Origin: Orthonyx spaldingii
Taxonomy: Eukaryota; Chordata; Aves; Passeriformes; Orthonychidae
NCBI GenBank assembly: GCA_013397795.1
Contig: VZTJ01000242.1
Location: 476,419 to 540,418, forward strand
Direction of reading: 5' to 3'
DNA: 64,000 nt
Positions 49,747 to 62,400 of this stretch are shown piece after piece. Each line of letters begins with the position of its first letter. Position 1 is the first letter of the stretch. The position numbers and the translations under genes are program-made. The notes under the pieces are model-generated. The model did no database searches, was not told where the DNA came from, and worked only from the letters and a program-made list of their open reading frames with translations.

Positions 49747-50484
49747 ACATCCAGAAGACAACAGTTTCAACAGCTTCTCGTCCACTTCTCATCAAATGTT
49801 CCAACTGACTCTGGAAGTTTTCCACAACCCTGTGACATTTAGTAAACCTTGACTCTGCAGAGCCAGGTATAAGAAAACTAAAGCCACTTAGCTACATTCC
49901 AAAAGTAGTGATTGGTGAAAGAGTTAATAGTTTCCTTACAGTTACTGACCAGTTCTTTAAGAAACTTAACATCAGACTAAAAATCCTTAGCATGCACTGT
50001 GCTGCACAGGTGAGACCTCAATAAGGACATAGTTACATCCTGAAAGCCTACTTTATAGAACACTCAACTGCAAAAGCAAGGTATGGAAAAGCAGCTCTCT
50101 GAACTACTGCCTAACCACTTCTGAAACTACGAAGTAGCTAAATGAGCTTGGCATGCGCTCTGCTAGATGTGGCAAATCCATCTAAAACAACAAGAGATGG
50201 TGCATTTCGAGTTTCTTTGTAGCAAAAATATAGGGTATAACTACTAAATTTTCCTTGTATTAAGTTATTAATCTGACTGGCTTCTCATCTGTCACAGTCA
50301 AAAGACTTCATGGGGCTTAAAATTAAGCACACATCACAAAAATTCAGTGCTGGTCACCTACAAACTACAGTTCTTTTTGTAAGAATGTAGTTCCAACCTA
50401 GAACCTGCCGTCCACCTGACCTCCTGATAGCCAGTATGTTCAACACCTCACTAGAAACAGTTACTTATCAGTTGATTAACTTAC
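49747..50484 (-). other. PIGG intron start or alternative 3' UTR
   Basis: Begins, on the minus strand, with the donor GTAAGT directly after the exon ending at 50485. No further exon or repeat recognised. Confidence 0.5.
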
Positions 50485-50676
50485 TTTGAAATATCTTTGC
50501 CACCATGTTGCCATGGAAATATGACATTTCCAATAGCTGCCCGGTAACTGTAGACTCCCAGGAGCCCAAGTGCCATCGCAATTTTTGAAACCAAGGAGCA
50601 TCTTCTTTGAACCAGAAAGAAGATCATAAGTAGGGAAACTGCAGTCAAGAAGGAGAGTTCAGATTTATGTTCAGAG
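50485..50676 (-). CDS. PIGG: PIGG internal exon: GPI ethanolamine phosphate transferase 2, late membrane region
   Basis: PIGG adds ethanolamine phosphate to the second mannose of the GPI anchor precursor. It works in the ER membrane with the stabilising partner PIGF. This 192-base exon encodes 63 complete codons of the C-terminal multi-pass region. A hydrophobic segment (FLTAVSLLMIFFLV, residues 9-22) is followed by QRRCSLVSKIAMALGLLGVY and SYRAAIGNVIFPW, ending GGKDIS. These match the conserved vertebrate PIGG pattern VQRxCSxVSKxAxALGLLGVY-x-YRAAIG-x-FPW. On the minus strand the acceptor is ttttttcccag before CTCTGA (50676) and the donor is TTTCAAA/GTAAGT (50485). It is entered and left in phase 2. 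Its first base completes the serine codon AG|C begun in the exon at 57561, giving WLTSSEHK. Frame is intact. Confidence 0.93.
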
Positions 50677-53600
50677 CTGGGAAAAAAATAAACAAAAAAT
50701 CCCCTTTTAAAACAGTAATTAGTGCTAAACACATTTAATAGAGCCTTAGCTACAGCACTGTATTAAATAAACTGTATTAATTAACACAGCACCAAATTAA
50801 TCACTGCAGTGGTATCTGTTATGAACTTTCTAAGAGGTATGGTAAAATATTTTAGTATTTTTAGAAAAGCAGTTTTATTAATGAGGTTTTCTATTCAAGC
50901 ATGCATATTTAAAAGTGTAATTATTGTGTTCCACCATATGTTAGTTATTCTGTTAATTATATAAAAACTGAGCTGCATATTGCATAATGAAAAAGGGTCT
51001 ACTGCTTTTAAACTAGGGTTTTGTTATTTATACATTTTGAAAAAGTGTGTTTTGCTTATACTACAGCATTTCATTTTCTAGCACAACAGAAAACATTTTT
51101 GCACTACAGGATTAGAACTATTCTTTTGAAAAAATTACATATGTATTTAATTTTAGACACATTACCTACCCTGCCACCTATAGAATACATTACCTACCCA
51201 AAAAAACCCAAAAAAATACCTACATAGTTTAAAACACACACACAAACTCATTAGTACAATATGATTCCCTTATGCAACTACAGCACCTTGTACTGTGTCA
51301 ATACATACAAGATATAAGACATAGAATTTGCATCATTGGCAGAGAAGATTACATTTTGTTTGTTTGTTCCCCTGCATTCTAAATAGGTAACACTCATTCC
51401 AGAATCAAGGGCATTTCACTGAGCATGCTGCCAGTGTTATGTATTTAATTCTTCAGTAGTATGAATTAGCACTGCAAAATGTAGTGGGGTAAGATAAAGA
51501 CCTGCACCCGTTCCCTAACACATAGTTTCAGAAAGCCTGCTGGAGCCCAAGAATTGACAACCTATGCCTACTGAAAACATTCCCAGTATCCCAAATGATA
51601 TAAAACAACTAATTTTGTCAGACTTGCCTTCAGTTAAGAACATCATGTAGATTTTGAGAGCTAAGGGCTCCATCTTCTGTTTCCCACAACTCAAAATCCC
51701 ATGACGAAGACTGCTAACTTCGGGAAACTAAGTGTGCCTAGGCTGTTACCTGCATTGAATCCAATCACACTTATGAAACTCCAGTTTTATTTCTGATTTG
51801 ATAAAAATTATTGTACTTCAAACAGATTTACTTTCCTATTCCCTAGTATACACTTTTTGAAAAGCCACAGAGGAAAGGTTGTAGGGCAGATGTATTGTCC
51901 CGTTAGGTCTGCATGCAGGACCCAGTCAAGTAGTTCGTACACCTTAACAAGATTCTCAAGAGATGCACTGCTCTCTGAAAGCCAGTGGAGAAAAGTGAGA
52001 GGAATAAGATTTAGAACACTACGAGACAGAAAATGTAGTTTTGATATTTCTCCTCACAATTATTCTTCCTCTACATAAGGAGACAGCAGAAGCAGTGAAT
52101 GAACCACTGCAGCAACCTGTGCAGAAAGCAAGTACCACTCCTTTAAGACAAAACATAATGAACTCATTTAGTAGCCACTAAACCTTTCAAATGAGAATTT
52201 ATAGAAACTTTTAAGCCTTCAGGTCTTATTTTCCTTGTCTACTCATTGTATGAGAGCAAGACAAATCAGGGATAAATAACAGCACATCCTCATCATCGTC
52301 TCTTTATCTAAAAAACTTAATACACATTGAGTTTGCATTCATGACCGCTAGCACAGTGACTAATACACATATCATGTCCAGGTTTTCTGGTATCAGTCTT
52401 CTGTGATCTCCATTTGGAATTTTTGTTAAAATTTGTTTAAAAAAAAAAACCTGAGTGTTTCATAACATTTGCTGAAGAAACAAGAAAAGGATTTACAGCA
52501 AGCAAAGTCAGGTCAGCACAAGTCACCTACAGTTTCAAGGTTTTCCAGCCAAGGTTCCTACAGTCAGGCAGCTATAAGCATATGTAATTAGAGTACATTT
52601 TGAAAGAAGATGGTAGTTGCTCAACACAGTGGCTAATCATTTAGCAAAGTTCTAAATGATTTTGATAGTCTGCTTAGAAATACAAGCAGAAACAAGCTAC
52701 TCTGATCTCAGCTGCAATGCAGCGGGTTTTGCACAAACCACAAAATTGAAAGTGAAGAACCGATAGCTTCCTGAGAGAAAACCTAGTGAGAAGGGAAGGA
52801 AAAAAGAGCACTTTGACTCTATCTTCCTACTGTAACAGATTGTGGTCTACACTTCTAGTAATAGAATGAAGGTTGAGGACATTTTCCTCCACTGCTTGGA
52901 CCTCACCTCATTACTGCAAATACAAGTAGAGTGAAAGGAATTAGAAATGTGCGTGATTAATAACTTTAGTGGGTAAGGCTTTTTTTAATTGTTTCTTTCA
53001 TTTTACAGCTGAATACACAGAAGTCACAAGGTTTGAAGGGAAGGGCATTTGGGGATGGTTAACTACATTATTAAAAGAAAATATTATCATCTTCCCATGC
53101 TGATGTTTCTTGTCACTTCTCTTCAAGCTGACACTGCCATGTAGCAGCTCTGATACCTTTCAAGTATCAGCTCTGACCAAGATTAACAGCCAAATAAAGC
53201 TAACTGAATACCAACCAATCAAAAAGAAAACCTGCCTTCCAGTCAGATTTAAACTGCATGGGTTTTTTTCACTTCATTTACTGTCTGAATTTCTTCTGCT
53301 CTTTTTCCCGTCAAAGTATTTTTCAGGTTTCACAGTCTGTCTGCAAATAACAAAGAACATCTTCCTTATTTCAGTACTGCTGCATTCCTAGCAGCCAAAT
53401 TCAACACACTATAAGCAGATTGATTTTCTGTGTTTTGATGCTTACATCAAACAGGAAAACCTGGACAACAGTCTCTCTGTCTCAAATGCTGAGCCCCTTA
53501 AGCACTGTCTTGTTAAGCAAAATACTAGTCTGAGCACAAGCATAGATGTCCAAAAGATCAATACAGGGGAATAAAAGAAGAGGGCTATTTGTTCATTAGT

Positions 53601-55164
53601 TTATCTTAGAGACAAAGTAGAAGGTTGGCTAGAAAAAGCTTGAGTAGCCTGAACTCAAACTAACAAGGGCACATATGATCTAAGTAAGGTTCTAAATTCC
53701 TATTAGTAAAAAACATACTATTAACACATAACCACATCATTTAAACTAATACTAAAAATAGAGTAACAATCAACCTTATAGACTAGCAATGCATTTTGGG
53801 AAGAGGAATAAGTGCTTTATGCAACTCAGTTTATCACCAACTTTTAATTCATGATATAATGGAAACAGATCATCTCAACCCTGATCAAGTCACTAGGGAA
53901 ACAGACATCTCTACAACCCTGTTATTGTGTGAAGGAGAAGGAACAAAGATGTTAAAACCCTCAACCAAAGAAAATGCAAGGATGCTGGCACAATAGGAAT
54001 TCCCATCTGTGGTACAGACCACAGGATGTGTAAAGATTTAGTTACATCATTGACTAATCTCTCTGAAGCTTGTTCAGTAAGCCATAACAGAGTCAAGAAC
54101 TCAACTACATCCAATCATTCAAGTCCAAAAACTGTAATACTTCAAATACTACTAATCTTTTAACCCTATATTGCAACTGAAGTATATGTTAGCATGGAGA
54201 CATACATAATATTCTCCTGTTAGGCTGAAAATTGCTCCATTGTTTTTAGGTTAGGATGTAGCTCCACAGCAGCCTGAGCCAACTTGTGCCAGGGCTGCCA
54301 GAGTTCTGTTCTTTCACCTGCGCCCTAAACACAGCAGAAGTAGTTACACCAATGAAAGGGAGAAGGCAGAACTCTGACAGTGACAGTCCTAATTACACAT
54401 TCTCTTAGCCTGCCATGGCACAACACTCTGGACTGTTGCATAATCTTTTTAAGCCTCCCACAGTACAAGGTAGGGAATCATTGTTTCTTTCTCAATTAGA
54501 TTTGAAAGGAAAGTGGGTTTTGTAAGGAATGCTTGACAATGGCAGAAAGAAAGAACTGTTTATGTCTGCAGCACTTCAAAAGATGCAAATACTTCCACGT
54601 TCTCTTCTTACAGTAATTTCAACAACAGCACTGCTGACTTGTATACTCTTCTCTTCCTGCATTCCTGTTACTAAGCCAGCCCATATGCCTGTGAACACTG
54701 ATGGTAAGTCAGAGTGAGAAGTGATCCAACTGAAAGCCAAGAGTTTCCCATGCCACCTTGAATTATTTTTCCAGACACATCTATTCAGTGGTTTAGTTCA
54801 CCATACTGACACAGGAACAGGTAAAATACAGGGCCAGTGAGGCAAGGAAAAAGAGAGCAAGTTCCTTGCCTTGTGTGGCAAAACATCCGGTAATATACTA
54901 TTTTAGTCAAACAATCAGTTATAGCCTAAGAGTTCTCTTCTACTTGCTTCAAGACCCAAGCAAATACACTCAGTGTGAGGCCATAATTTGACAGGGAACA
55001 GAGGAAGCAATTCACCTGCAAAACTGATGATTTTGTTTGGATATCTAGCTGCTGTACTTCAGCCTTACTGAAGGGGGAGGCAGACAGCTTTAATAATAGG
55101 GTTGTGATGGCTTTATGAAGAAGAGTACTTTATCAGCCTCACAGATTTTTGTGATGAGACAAGC

Positions 55165-55765
55165 TCAGTGAAGAGCATAAAGCAGGCATTGTTGATTATC
55201 TGTGCTTTAACAAGGCCTTTAACACCAGCTCCCATAACATCCCCATAGGTAATGAAAAGTACTCAAATGCTGGATTCACAGGGTTGCCATTGGCAGCACA
55301 AAGTCCACCTGGAGGCCAGCCACTATCTGTCAACCCCAGGACTTGGGGGTTGGCCCCCACTGGGGCCAATATTGTTTAATGTCTTCACTAATGACCTGGG
55401 CGATGGGGCAGTGCCCCCTCACCAAGTCTGCACACAATACAGTACTGGGAGGAGTAGCTGATAGGGTTGGTGGGTCTGCTGACACTCAAAGGGCCCTTGA
55501 CAGGCTGGAGAAATTGACCACCAGGGATCTTATGAAATTCAATGAGGGCAAGAGACAAGTCCTGCACCTTGGAACAAATAGCTACACACACTAGGACAGA
55601 CTGGGGGCTGCCCATCTTTGCAGAGGTGACTCTGAGTGCCTGGGTGGACCCATTGACCATCAGCATGCAACATGCCCTTGCAGCAAAGGCAACCAACAGT
55701 ATTTGGAGATGCATATGAAGAACTTTACCAGAAGATGGAGGAAGATTATTTCTTACCCTGTGCAT
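55165..55765 (+). mobile_element. CR1 LINE fragment, RT palm region
   Basis: Plus-strand CR1, antisense to PIGG within its intron. It covers RT from motif A (CFNKAFNTSSHNIPIG-like, about 55201-55247), through GVGPHWGQYCLMSSLMTWAM (shifted GVPQGS-ILGPxLFNVFTNDLGD, about 55343-55402), to LDRLEKLTTRDLMKFNEGKR (about 55496-55555) and QVLHLGTN. It ends around 55765 without the CR1 3' terminal box, so it is truncated at both ends. Confidence 0.9.
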
Positions 55766-55903
55766 AACCATGGGTCCAGTTACGGGTTACCCAGTATAGA
55801 GGAAGATATCAAATTGACATGAATGCCAGTTCACAGGGACAAAAATCAGACACAAAAAGAGCCTCCTCCCTCCCTTCTCCTCGTTCCTTCCTCAACAACA
55901 ATT

Positions 55904-55937
55904 TAAAAAAACAAAAACAAAACAAACAAAAAAAAAA
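55904..55937. repeat. A-rich (AAAAC)n-like tract
   Basis: About 34 bases of A with scattered C, preceded by a pyrimidine-rich stretch (55861-55892). Low-complexity DNA inside the PIGG intron. Confidence 0.75.
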
Positions 55938-57560
55938 TCAACAGAGTAAGCCAGAACAGGTGTAAAAAGCCCTGGGTTTACCTGAGTGGGTTGCTTGGAA
56001 GTTCCTGACAGGCAACCCTTTACAGCTGGGCATACAGGATTTCCCACATTTGTTATGAACCAGGAAGCACCTGCTCTATCTGCAGACTACACTCCACTTG
56101 TATTATCTCCCTGAGACCCTCACAGCTGAAGGCTGTAAAAGGTTTTGCTGCTCTATAGGCATACTCAGCACCATGAAATCAGAGGTGGAAGCATATTAAA
56201 GTGAGTCAGGTATTTGAAAGTTAAGTCCATACATGCACACACAAGTTTTATTAGTCTGGTAACATTTCCAAGGGTCAATAAACATCTCTGGGGGACCACA
56301 TGAGTAAAAAGCATATATCTGAAACAAACCAAATTTTTCAGCTGCAGGAGTATCAGGTCCTTGTTTCATGGTATTGTGGCACCAGTACACTCCAAAGAAA
56401 AGGACTGACAGTCTGAAGAAAAAATCTGACTCAGGACATTATTGGGCAAATAAATCTTTTGCAGATGCTCAAGATTAACTGCAAAAATCCTCACAATCAC
56501 ACCAAATCACACTTCATCCTGCTCATACATTGGCTTAGCTCATAATGAAGGAGTGAGTTATCTATCATATGGACTTGACGTAGGAAATACAACATTTTTT
56601 CTTCATTTCCTCACCTCAAGAGCAGAAATGCATGGTGAAAACTCTGGTATAGAACAACCACTATAATGCGATAAATTCCCTCATAACTCATGTCTTTCAG
56701 CACTCATGCCTGTCACTGCAATTAGCATTTCATCTGTGAGGCTGCCAATAAATAACAAGTCTCATATTAGTCCATTTGCTCATGTCATTTTTAATGAATG
56801 ATGAATGACATTTCATCCACGCGTTGTTAAGATACTGGTGAGAAATCTATTTATCTTACACAGCAGAGCCTCTTCATCTGCTGTTTGCAAAACCTTGACT
56901 AGACAGTCAAAAAGTATTGCTTCTCCATCCACCAGCTGAAGTACATGACAGGTCAAGTATCACTGAATAATAACTATAGTTCTTAAAAATACTAAAAGGT
57001 ATTAGAAAAAGCCGAAGTCCTTCTCCACTGTACTTTGAGTTATAAAAAATTCCTTTTCTTGTTTACAATATTACAGTCAAAAAATTTCTTCAGCTTTTCA
57101 CCCACACATTACAAGCATGTGATAGACAAGGAAGACTTCTATGTGTGGCATCTTCTCCTGTGACTTCATAAAGTTTGGAATTATGCAGAACCTTCCTGCC
57201 TTAATTTCAAGAGTTTAATTCTATTAAATGATTTTTAATTTCTCAGACTAGACACTGTTGCCTTACACATGGAAAATATTTACTTTTTGCTTCTGATAAA
57301 CCTATCATGTATAATTGTCATTAATTAGATAAGTCATAGTGCAGGGCAAAGATTATAAACTATTGATAGTACACAAGGAAGTACTCCTGCATGAAATAGC
57401 AATGAAAAATTCCTTATGTCACTTCACTGTTTATCTGCTTTGTATGTTTGCAGACATTTCTGATCAGAGACCGTACAGAAATGTACACATACTTCACCGA
57501 GTGAAACACACATTAATTTTCAAATAAGGCAGCAAATGTGACAATAAATCAGATACCCAC

Positions 57561-58015
57561 CTTGTCAACCAGTGTCCAAAGTCTGGCCGATGAGCCCATT
57601 GGACACCTGTCTGATTCAAGGATCGGAGCAGCCGACAGCAAATAAGGATGATCCATGGAGTTGCCAAGCTTATCCACTTATCTGATCCTTTTACGAATTC
57701 AGATGAAGAGGTGGCCTTGCCCAGTTTTGAATTACTTCCTGCTGGAATGTCTATATTCTTGCACTCAGAGGTTTCCCCGATACTATAAAAATTTTGTTTC
57801 ATATTGGTGCTATGAGGGTCACATTCTTCCAGAAGAAAATTATTTCTACAAAGTTCCTGACACAGCACCAAACAAAGCGTATTGATGAGAAAATACCAGG
57901 TTTGATGTTCCTCTTCTATAAAACTGCTTGCCCCCAAACTCAAAATATGGCCAATAGTTCCAGCCAGAATCAGCACATCTATTTCTGACCAGCTAGAACT
58001 GGACACAATAGGATT
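57561..58015 (-). CDS. PIGG: PIGG internal exon: GPI ethanolamine phosphate transferase 2, membrane region
   Basis: 455-base exon encoding 151 codons, entered in phase 0 and left in phase 2. Visible: a membrane segment EIDVLILAGTIGHILSL (residues 11-27), the conserved block SSFIEEEHQTWYFL (30-43) running into a second segment NTLCLVL, and a hydrophilic, poorly conserved loop (about 55-112). A third segment ISLATPWIILICCRLL (115-130) leads to the highly conserved SLNQTGVQWAHRPDFGHWLT (132-151). The order and blocks match the C-terminal half of vertebrate PIGG, downstream of the catalytic phosphodiesterase-like domain, which is not in this window. On the minus strand the acceptor is TTTACAG at 58022-58016 and the donor ACAAG/GTGGGT at 57561. 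The upstream pyrimidine tract is a (TTTG)n microsatellite. Next exon: 50676-50485. Confidence 0.95.
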
Positions 58016-58018
58016 CTG

Positions 58019-58046
58019 TAAACAAACAAACAAACAAACAAAAAAC
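58019..58046 (-). repeat. (TTTG)n microsatellite acting as polypyrimidine tract
   Basis: Plus strand (AAAC)n, five to six units plus an A run. On the minus strand it is a TTTG repeat ending directly at the CAG splice acceptor of the PIGG exon at 58015. Confidence 0.9.
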
Positions 58047-59179
58047 AGTGATGAAAGAGTATATAAAAATTTCACTTGTAAGTATTCATAGTGTGCTTAC
58101 AGCAATGAAAACAAAATAAATAGTAGAATAACTTATTTACAATTGCATTCTATTTAAGGAACAAAACTTCTCTATGAATAATCATCACAACCGAATTGAT
58201 TAAGATTCCCTACCACCTTGTAACAGAAGGTTCAATAGAAGTTCACACCTTGTTGAAAATTTGTAGAAGTAAAAATAGAAATCCTGCATAAATCAAATTT
58301 GAGAGATAGCTAATAGATAATTCTGTATATTTGAAACTGTGATACCTTTAACTCAATACAGTGTCAGCCTTCACTATTCAAGTTAACAAAGCTACTGCCT
58401 GATGGTACTCCTTGACTTTGCTTAGCTTGAAATGCATCTTTCATCATAAAATCTACTTTAAACCTTTACCCATCTATTATTTACTTCACACATGGTGCCT
58501 ATCTAAAACCACAATATTTTTTGTCTAATGCCTCCATTAGCTCAATTTCCTGTTCTCAGCAGGAAATGGATTTGCCTTATCATCACTACTTTCAATGATA
58601 GGGCTAAAGAGAAAGCGTAAGGGCATGAGGAAGTTGAGAGCACCCGGTTCATTGATGTTATCAGGTAAAGAGCCATTTCAGTACACAGGGAAAGCCATAA
58701 AAAGACTACACAGAGACACAATCATGATAAGTAAGCACTAAGGGAGACCATAAACATGACCAAAACTCTTCAGCCATTAACTGACAGGCCAATAAGAAAT
58801 CATAGGCATAGCTTTGAAGAGCATCAGTCTGGACTCTGTAACAGATGAGGGGGAGTGACAGTACACGGGTGTTACAGACATCTGATGGTGCCTGTGGATC
58901 TGTACCAACTCATTAAGGAAAGCTTCAAGCAAGTGTCAAGAGTGGGGAAGAGGGGGTGATGAGGAACATGCTAGAAACAGGGGCAAAGTAAAAGAAGAAA
59001 GGAGAATGGATTCAGTTACATCTAAGCAAGAGTCAGTGCACTTTTCTGACTGAGCCCTGTGCCTGGTCACTGTGGTCTATCCTGTCTTATTAATCCTCTC
59101 CTATCTTTGTGTGCAACTCCACTCCCTGTCCCACATGTGGGTGTTGCAAGAGGTCACTCTAAGTAGCTGGGGACAAGCC

Positions 59180-59490
59180 TTTATGTCAGCAACCTTAGAC
59201 CAGAGCAAGTAAAAGTAAGTGCCAGCAGCTGCAAAGTGATCACAGGTCATTGGACTCACATATCTGCAGTGCCATGACTGCAGCATGTGCCAAAGTGACT
59301 GGAGAGGGGACCACTGGCCATCAGGACTGTGAGCCCAAGGTGCCAGCAGCTGGAGGGATCAGAGTACATACAAAACAGGTCAGGGTGTCAGCAACAGGAA
59401 AAGAGACTGTGGATCATCAAGCTTGTAGGCCAGCATGATTGACTGGAGGGCCCAGAGTACACACCTATGTCACAGGACCACTGACTGGAG
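59180..59490. repeat. degenerate minisatellite-like patch, unit about 43 bp
   Basis: Diverged units share a core like g(c/t)cagca(g)ctggaggg(a/c)(t/c)cagagtac. Cores start near 59185, 59221, 59342, 59386 and 59429, with spacings of 36, 121, 44 and 43. It sits in a more G/C-rich block (about 58845-59640) within an AT-rich PIGG intron. The block may be part of a larger dispersed repeat, but I cannot name the family. Confidence 0.5.
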
Positions 59491-62400
59491 ACTCCTCTGT
59501 CTGTTTAACCTCCCCTCAAAGTCAGAGCCACAGGTGGGGACAGTGATCCAGGACAGGCATGCACAGCTGCACTCCAACAGCAAGGCAAGACAAACACACC
59601 AGCCCTAGAGGACAATGGAACCAGCAGGAGTTTCCTAACATACCTTAGCAAATAGGATAACATACATACTTGTGAAGAATTTTAGGAAAGACACTGTCAA
59701 AAATCATACATTACTATTTTATTTTCTCTATTTTTGCTCTACTAGAGAATATCATAGAGTATCTCTTAAACCTGTATTTTAAGCACCTAATAAAACAAAA
59801 ATTTAAAAGCCAGATCAAAATTACTGCATGCCATTTTTACTTCAGAACAAAGATCTCTGAAACTACTTTCACATTCACTTCTTTAACTGCGTATTTTAAC
59901 CACATCATCCTCCTACATTTGACCTATGAACAAACTTTAAAAAAACATCTTGCATATTCCCAGGGATAAATTTCACAGAGTACATACTAAATTAAAATAT
60001 GTACAGTGTACTACAATTCCTGCATGGTTTAAATCATGCTAAAAGAAAATCGAAACAAACTGACCATCGAGCAGGTAACAAGAAAGCAGGTATAAACAGT
60101 ACAAGTATCTCTAAGCATCTCAGATGCAAGTCTCACTTGTGTTTATGACTTACTAACAGCAGCATATGCATTTTTGTTCAATAGGCAAGACTGTGTAACA
60201 CAGAGAAGACAACAAACACATGATGCAAGAAGATAGTTAACATTATTAGGAATTTTGCTTTATGGAAAAAAACTTGCACAAAATCGAAATTTTATGAGAT
60301 ATATGTGAAAGAATGCAGGAGCTATAACTACAATTATCATCCAAGCACATCCCTTTCATTTCTTGTGTTGTTAAAGAATACATTACACCAAAGTCATTTC
60401 ACTTAGAAAAATCCAACACCACAAACAAACAAATGCAAAAACAAAACCCCACACAACCAAAAAAGTCCCCATGAGGTTACATACAACAATAATGGAGGGA
60501 AAAATACTAATAATCAGAAAAAATGCCCAGGTTCAATCTAAATTTACTAGAGCTTGAAATTTCTTTGGTGTTCTAAAGACCACTCAGGTTTGTTTAGTAC
60601 TCTATTCTGAAAAGCAAATACCATAAGCTGGTATTTGGAACAAAAGGACAAGGTAGTCTGTGCAAAGACCAAAGAGCACAAAATTCACAAAGCTGAGACA
60701 AAAACAGTACATGACTGATCTCCAGCAAGTTTAAATTCCAATAATTCTATCATGCTGACCTTAAAGATCTTGGCTAACTAAATAAATGAGCATGTAAGCA
60801 CCATCCGCTTGTAGAGACAAAGGAATCTGAGATCCTAAATAAATAAGAATGAACAAGTCTGTGATTTATTTGTCTTTTTTGTAAGACATAACATAAAATC
60901 TATAGAAGGATTGGTCTCTTGTATCTGGTTGCTGTCAGCAACTGATATGAAAACTGAAGAAGTGATGCATTATCACTGGGAAACATACAAAAACCTCATT
61001 AAAATGATGGCATTCATGCGAAATGTCCCAGGGTCAGAAATCTGTATTTCTTGCCTGCTTGTCTCTCACAACTTCAGTGAAAAGAGAAAAGAATTACTCC
61101 TACATTCACATCATAGGATTAAAATCCAATGACAAATTCTGATAAACCACATTTCAGATCCGAGTTAAATCACTATGCAAAAATAAAAATTATGATGCAT
61201 ATTATAATCTCCTGAGCCTTGATAATCTTAAGAAATTCTGGAAATACCTCCACCAAGGTTTTCTAAATTTACTTGCAATCCCTTATATATGAACTGTGCC
61301 TTATTAGGAATGCAATGAGTATGGCGTCATCTACAGTCTGACCTTAGATTACTTAGACTGTACCTAGTTTTTAGATTTGGTTTAAAGGCACTGAAATGTA
61401 GGTCTTACTCTGATATTCACAGAAGCTCTGTTTTTCTAACTGCTGAACATGTCCAACCCTCAGGAACTCAGCAGACACTCCAGGTACTAAAAAACATGTA
61501 TGACTCTCAGTTTGTTTGATATCCTGGTAAACAAACTTAATACAGAAGTTTTTGTTTAGAATTTTTTTAATCCCAGGCTTCAAATTATGTAAGCATATCA
61601 TCTCCCAAACCAAGACAGCTTTAACAACTGATGTATCAGCACTAGTATTTAAGCAATACAGAAACTGACCTCTCTACCCGATCTTTGAACATACCTTCTT
61701 GCAAAAGTGCCAGTACATAAACGATGGAATACATGCACCTTTGACCATTAAATTTTGAAACTTCTTCACTTTGACATAAAATCTCCTGCAGTCTATGTTC
61801 TAAGTCTTATTCCAGTTATCTGGGTTTTTTTGTGGTTTACCATCCACAGTTAATGCCTGAGAAATTCTGCAACTGCTTTTCATATGAGAAACATTTTATT
61901 ATTCACATTCACCATCACTCACAATTTAAACACTTATCATTATGTTCCCTTCTGATACTTGAGCTCCCTGAACCCAGTCTTGATTCTCTATGACGGTAAC
62001 TTTTCTGTGACAAAGTACTACAGATCACACTTGCTTCTACATTTTCACAGGAGTCTGGGATCATTCTTGAAAGCTATCTGGTAAAGACATCACCCAATTA
62101 CCTTTTTTCTCCCCAAGTCAAAAAATGTCAAAAATATTTTATGTGCAAGTGCATAAAAATGTAACATTGTTCAATTCATCCAGAATATCAAACAAAGGAG
62201 AAAAACTAAAAATACTATTAAATGAACAGGTGCTTTAAAATAAACTGAAAGAAGGACATTTTATAGATGTAATAAAAACCCACTATAATTCTGTATAATG
62301 AAAATTCTCAAGACCTCTACTTGACAAACCTTAACTTCTGCATTCTAGTTTCAAAAAAACTGTTTGCTTTTATTTCTATTAGAAGTAGGAGAAAAAACTG

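Larger units (their letters stand above)
50677..57560 (-). other. PIGG: PIGG intron, 6884 bp
   Basis: Lies between the two recognised PIGG exons, phase 2. Donor GTGGGT at 57560-57555 and acceptor CCCAG at 50681-50677 on the minus strand. AT-rich, holding one antisense CR1 fragment and an A-rich tract. No further coding exon recognised: the frames at 51021-51227, 53110-53391 and 53796-54114 have no domain. Confidence 0.85.

Noticed and set aside
61371..61613. 80-codon minus-strand frame upstream of the PIGG exons
   Set aside because: No resemblance to the PIGG membrane region and no suitable donor or acceptor context.
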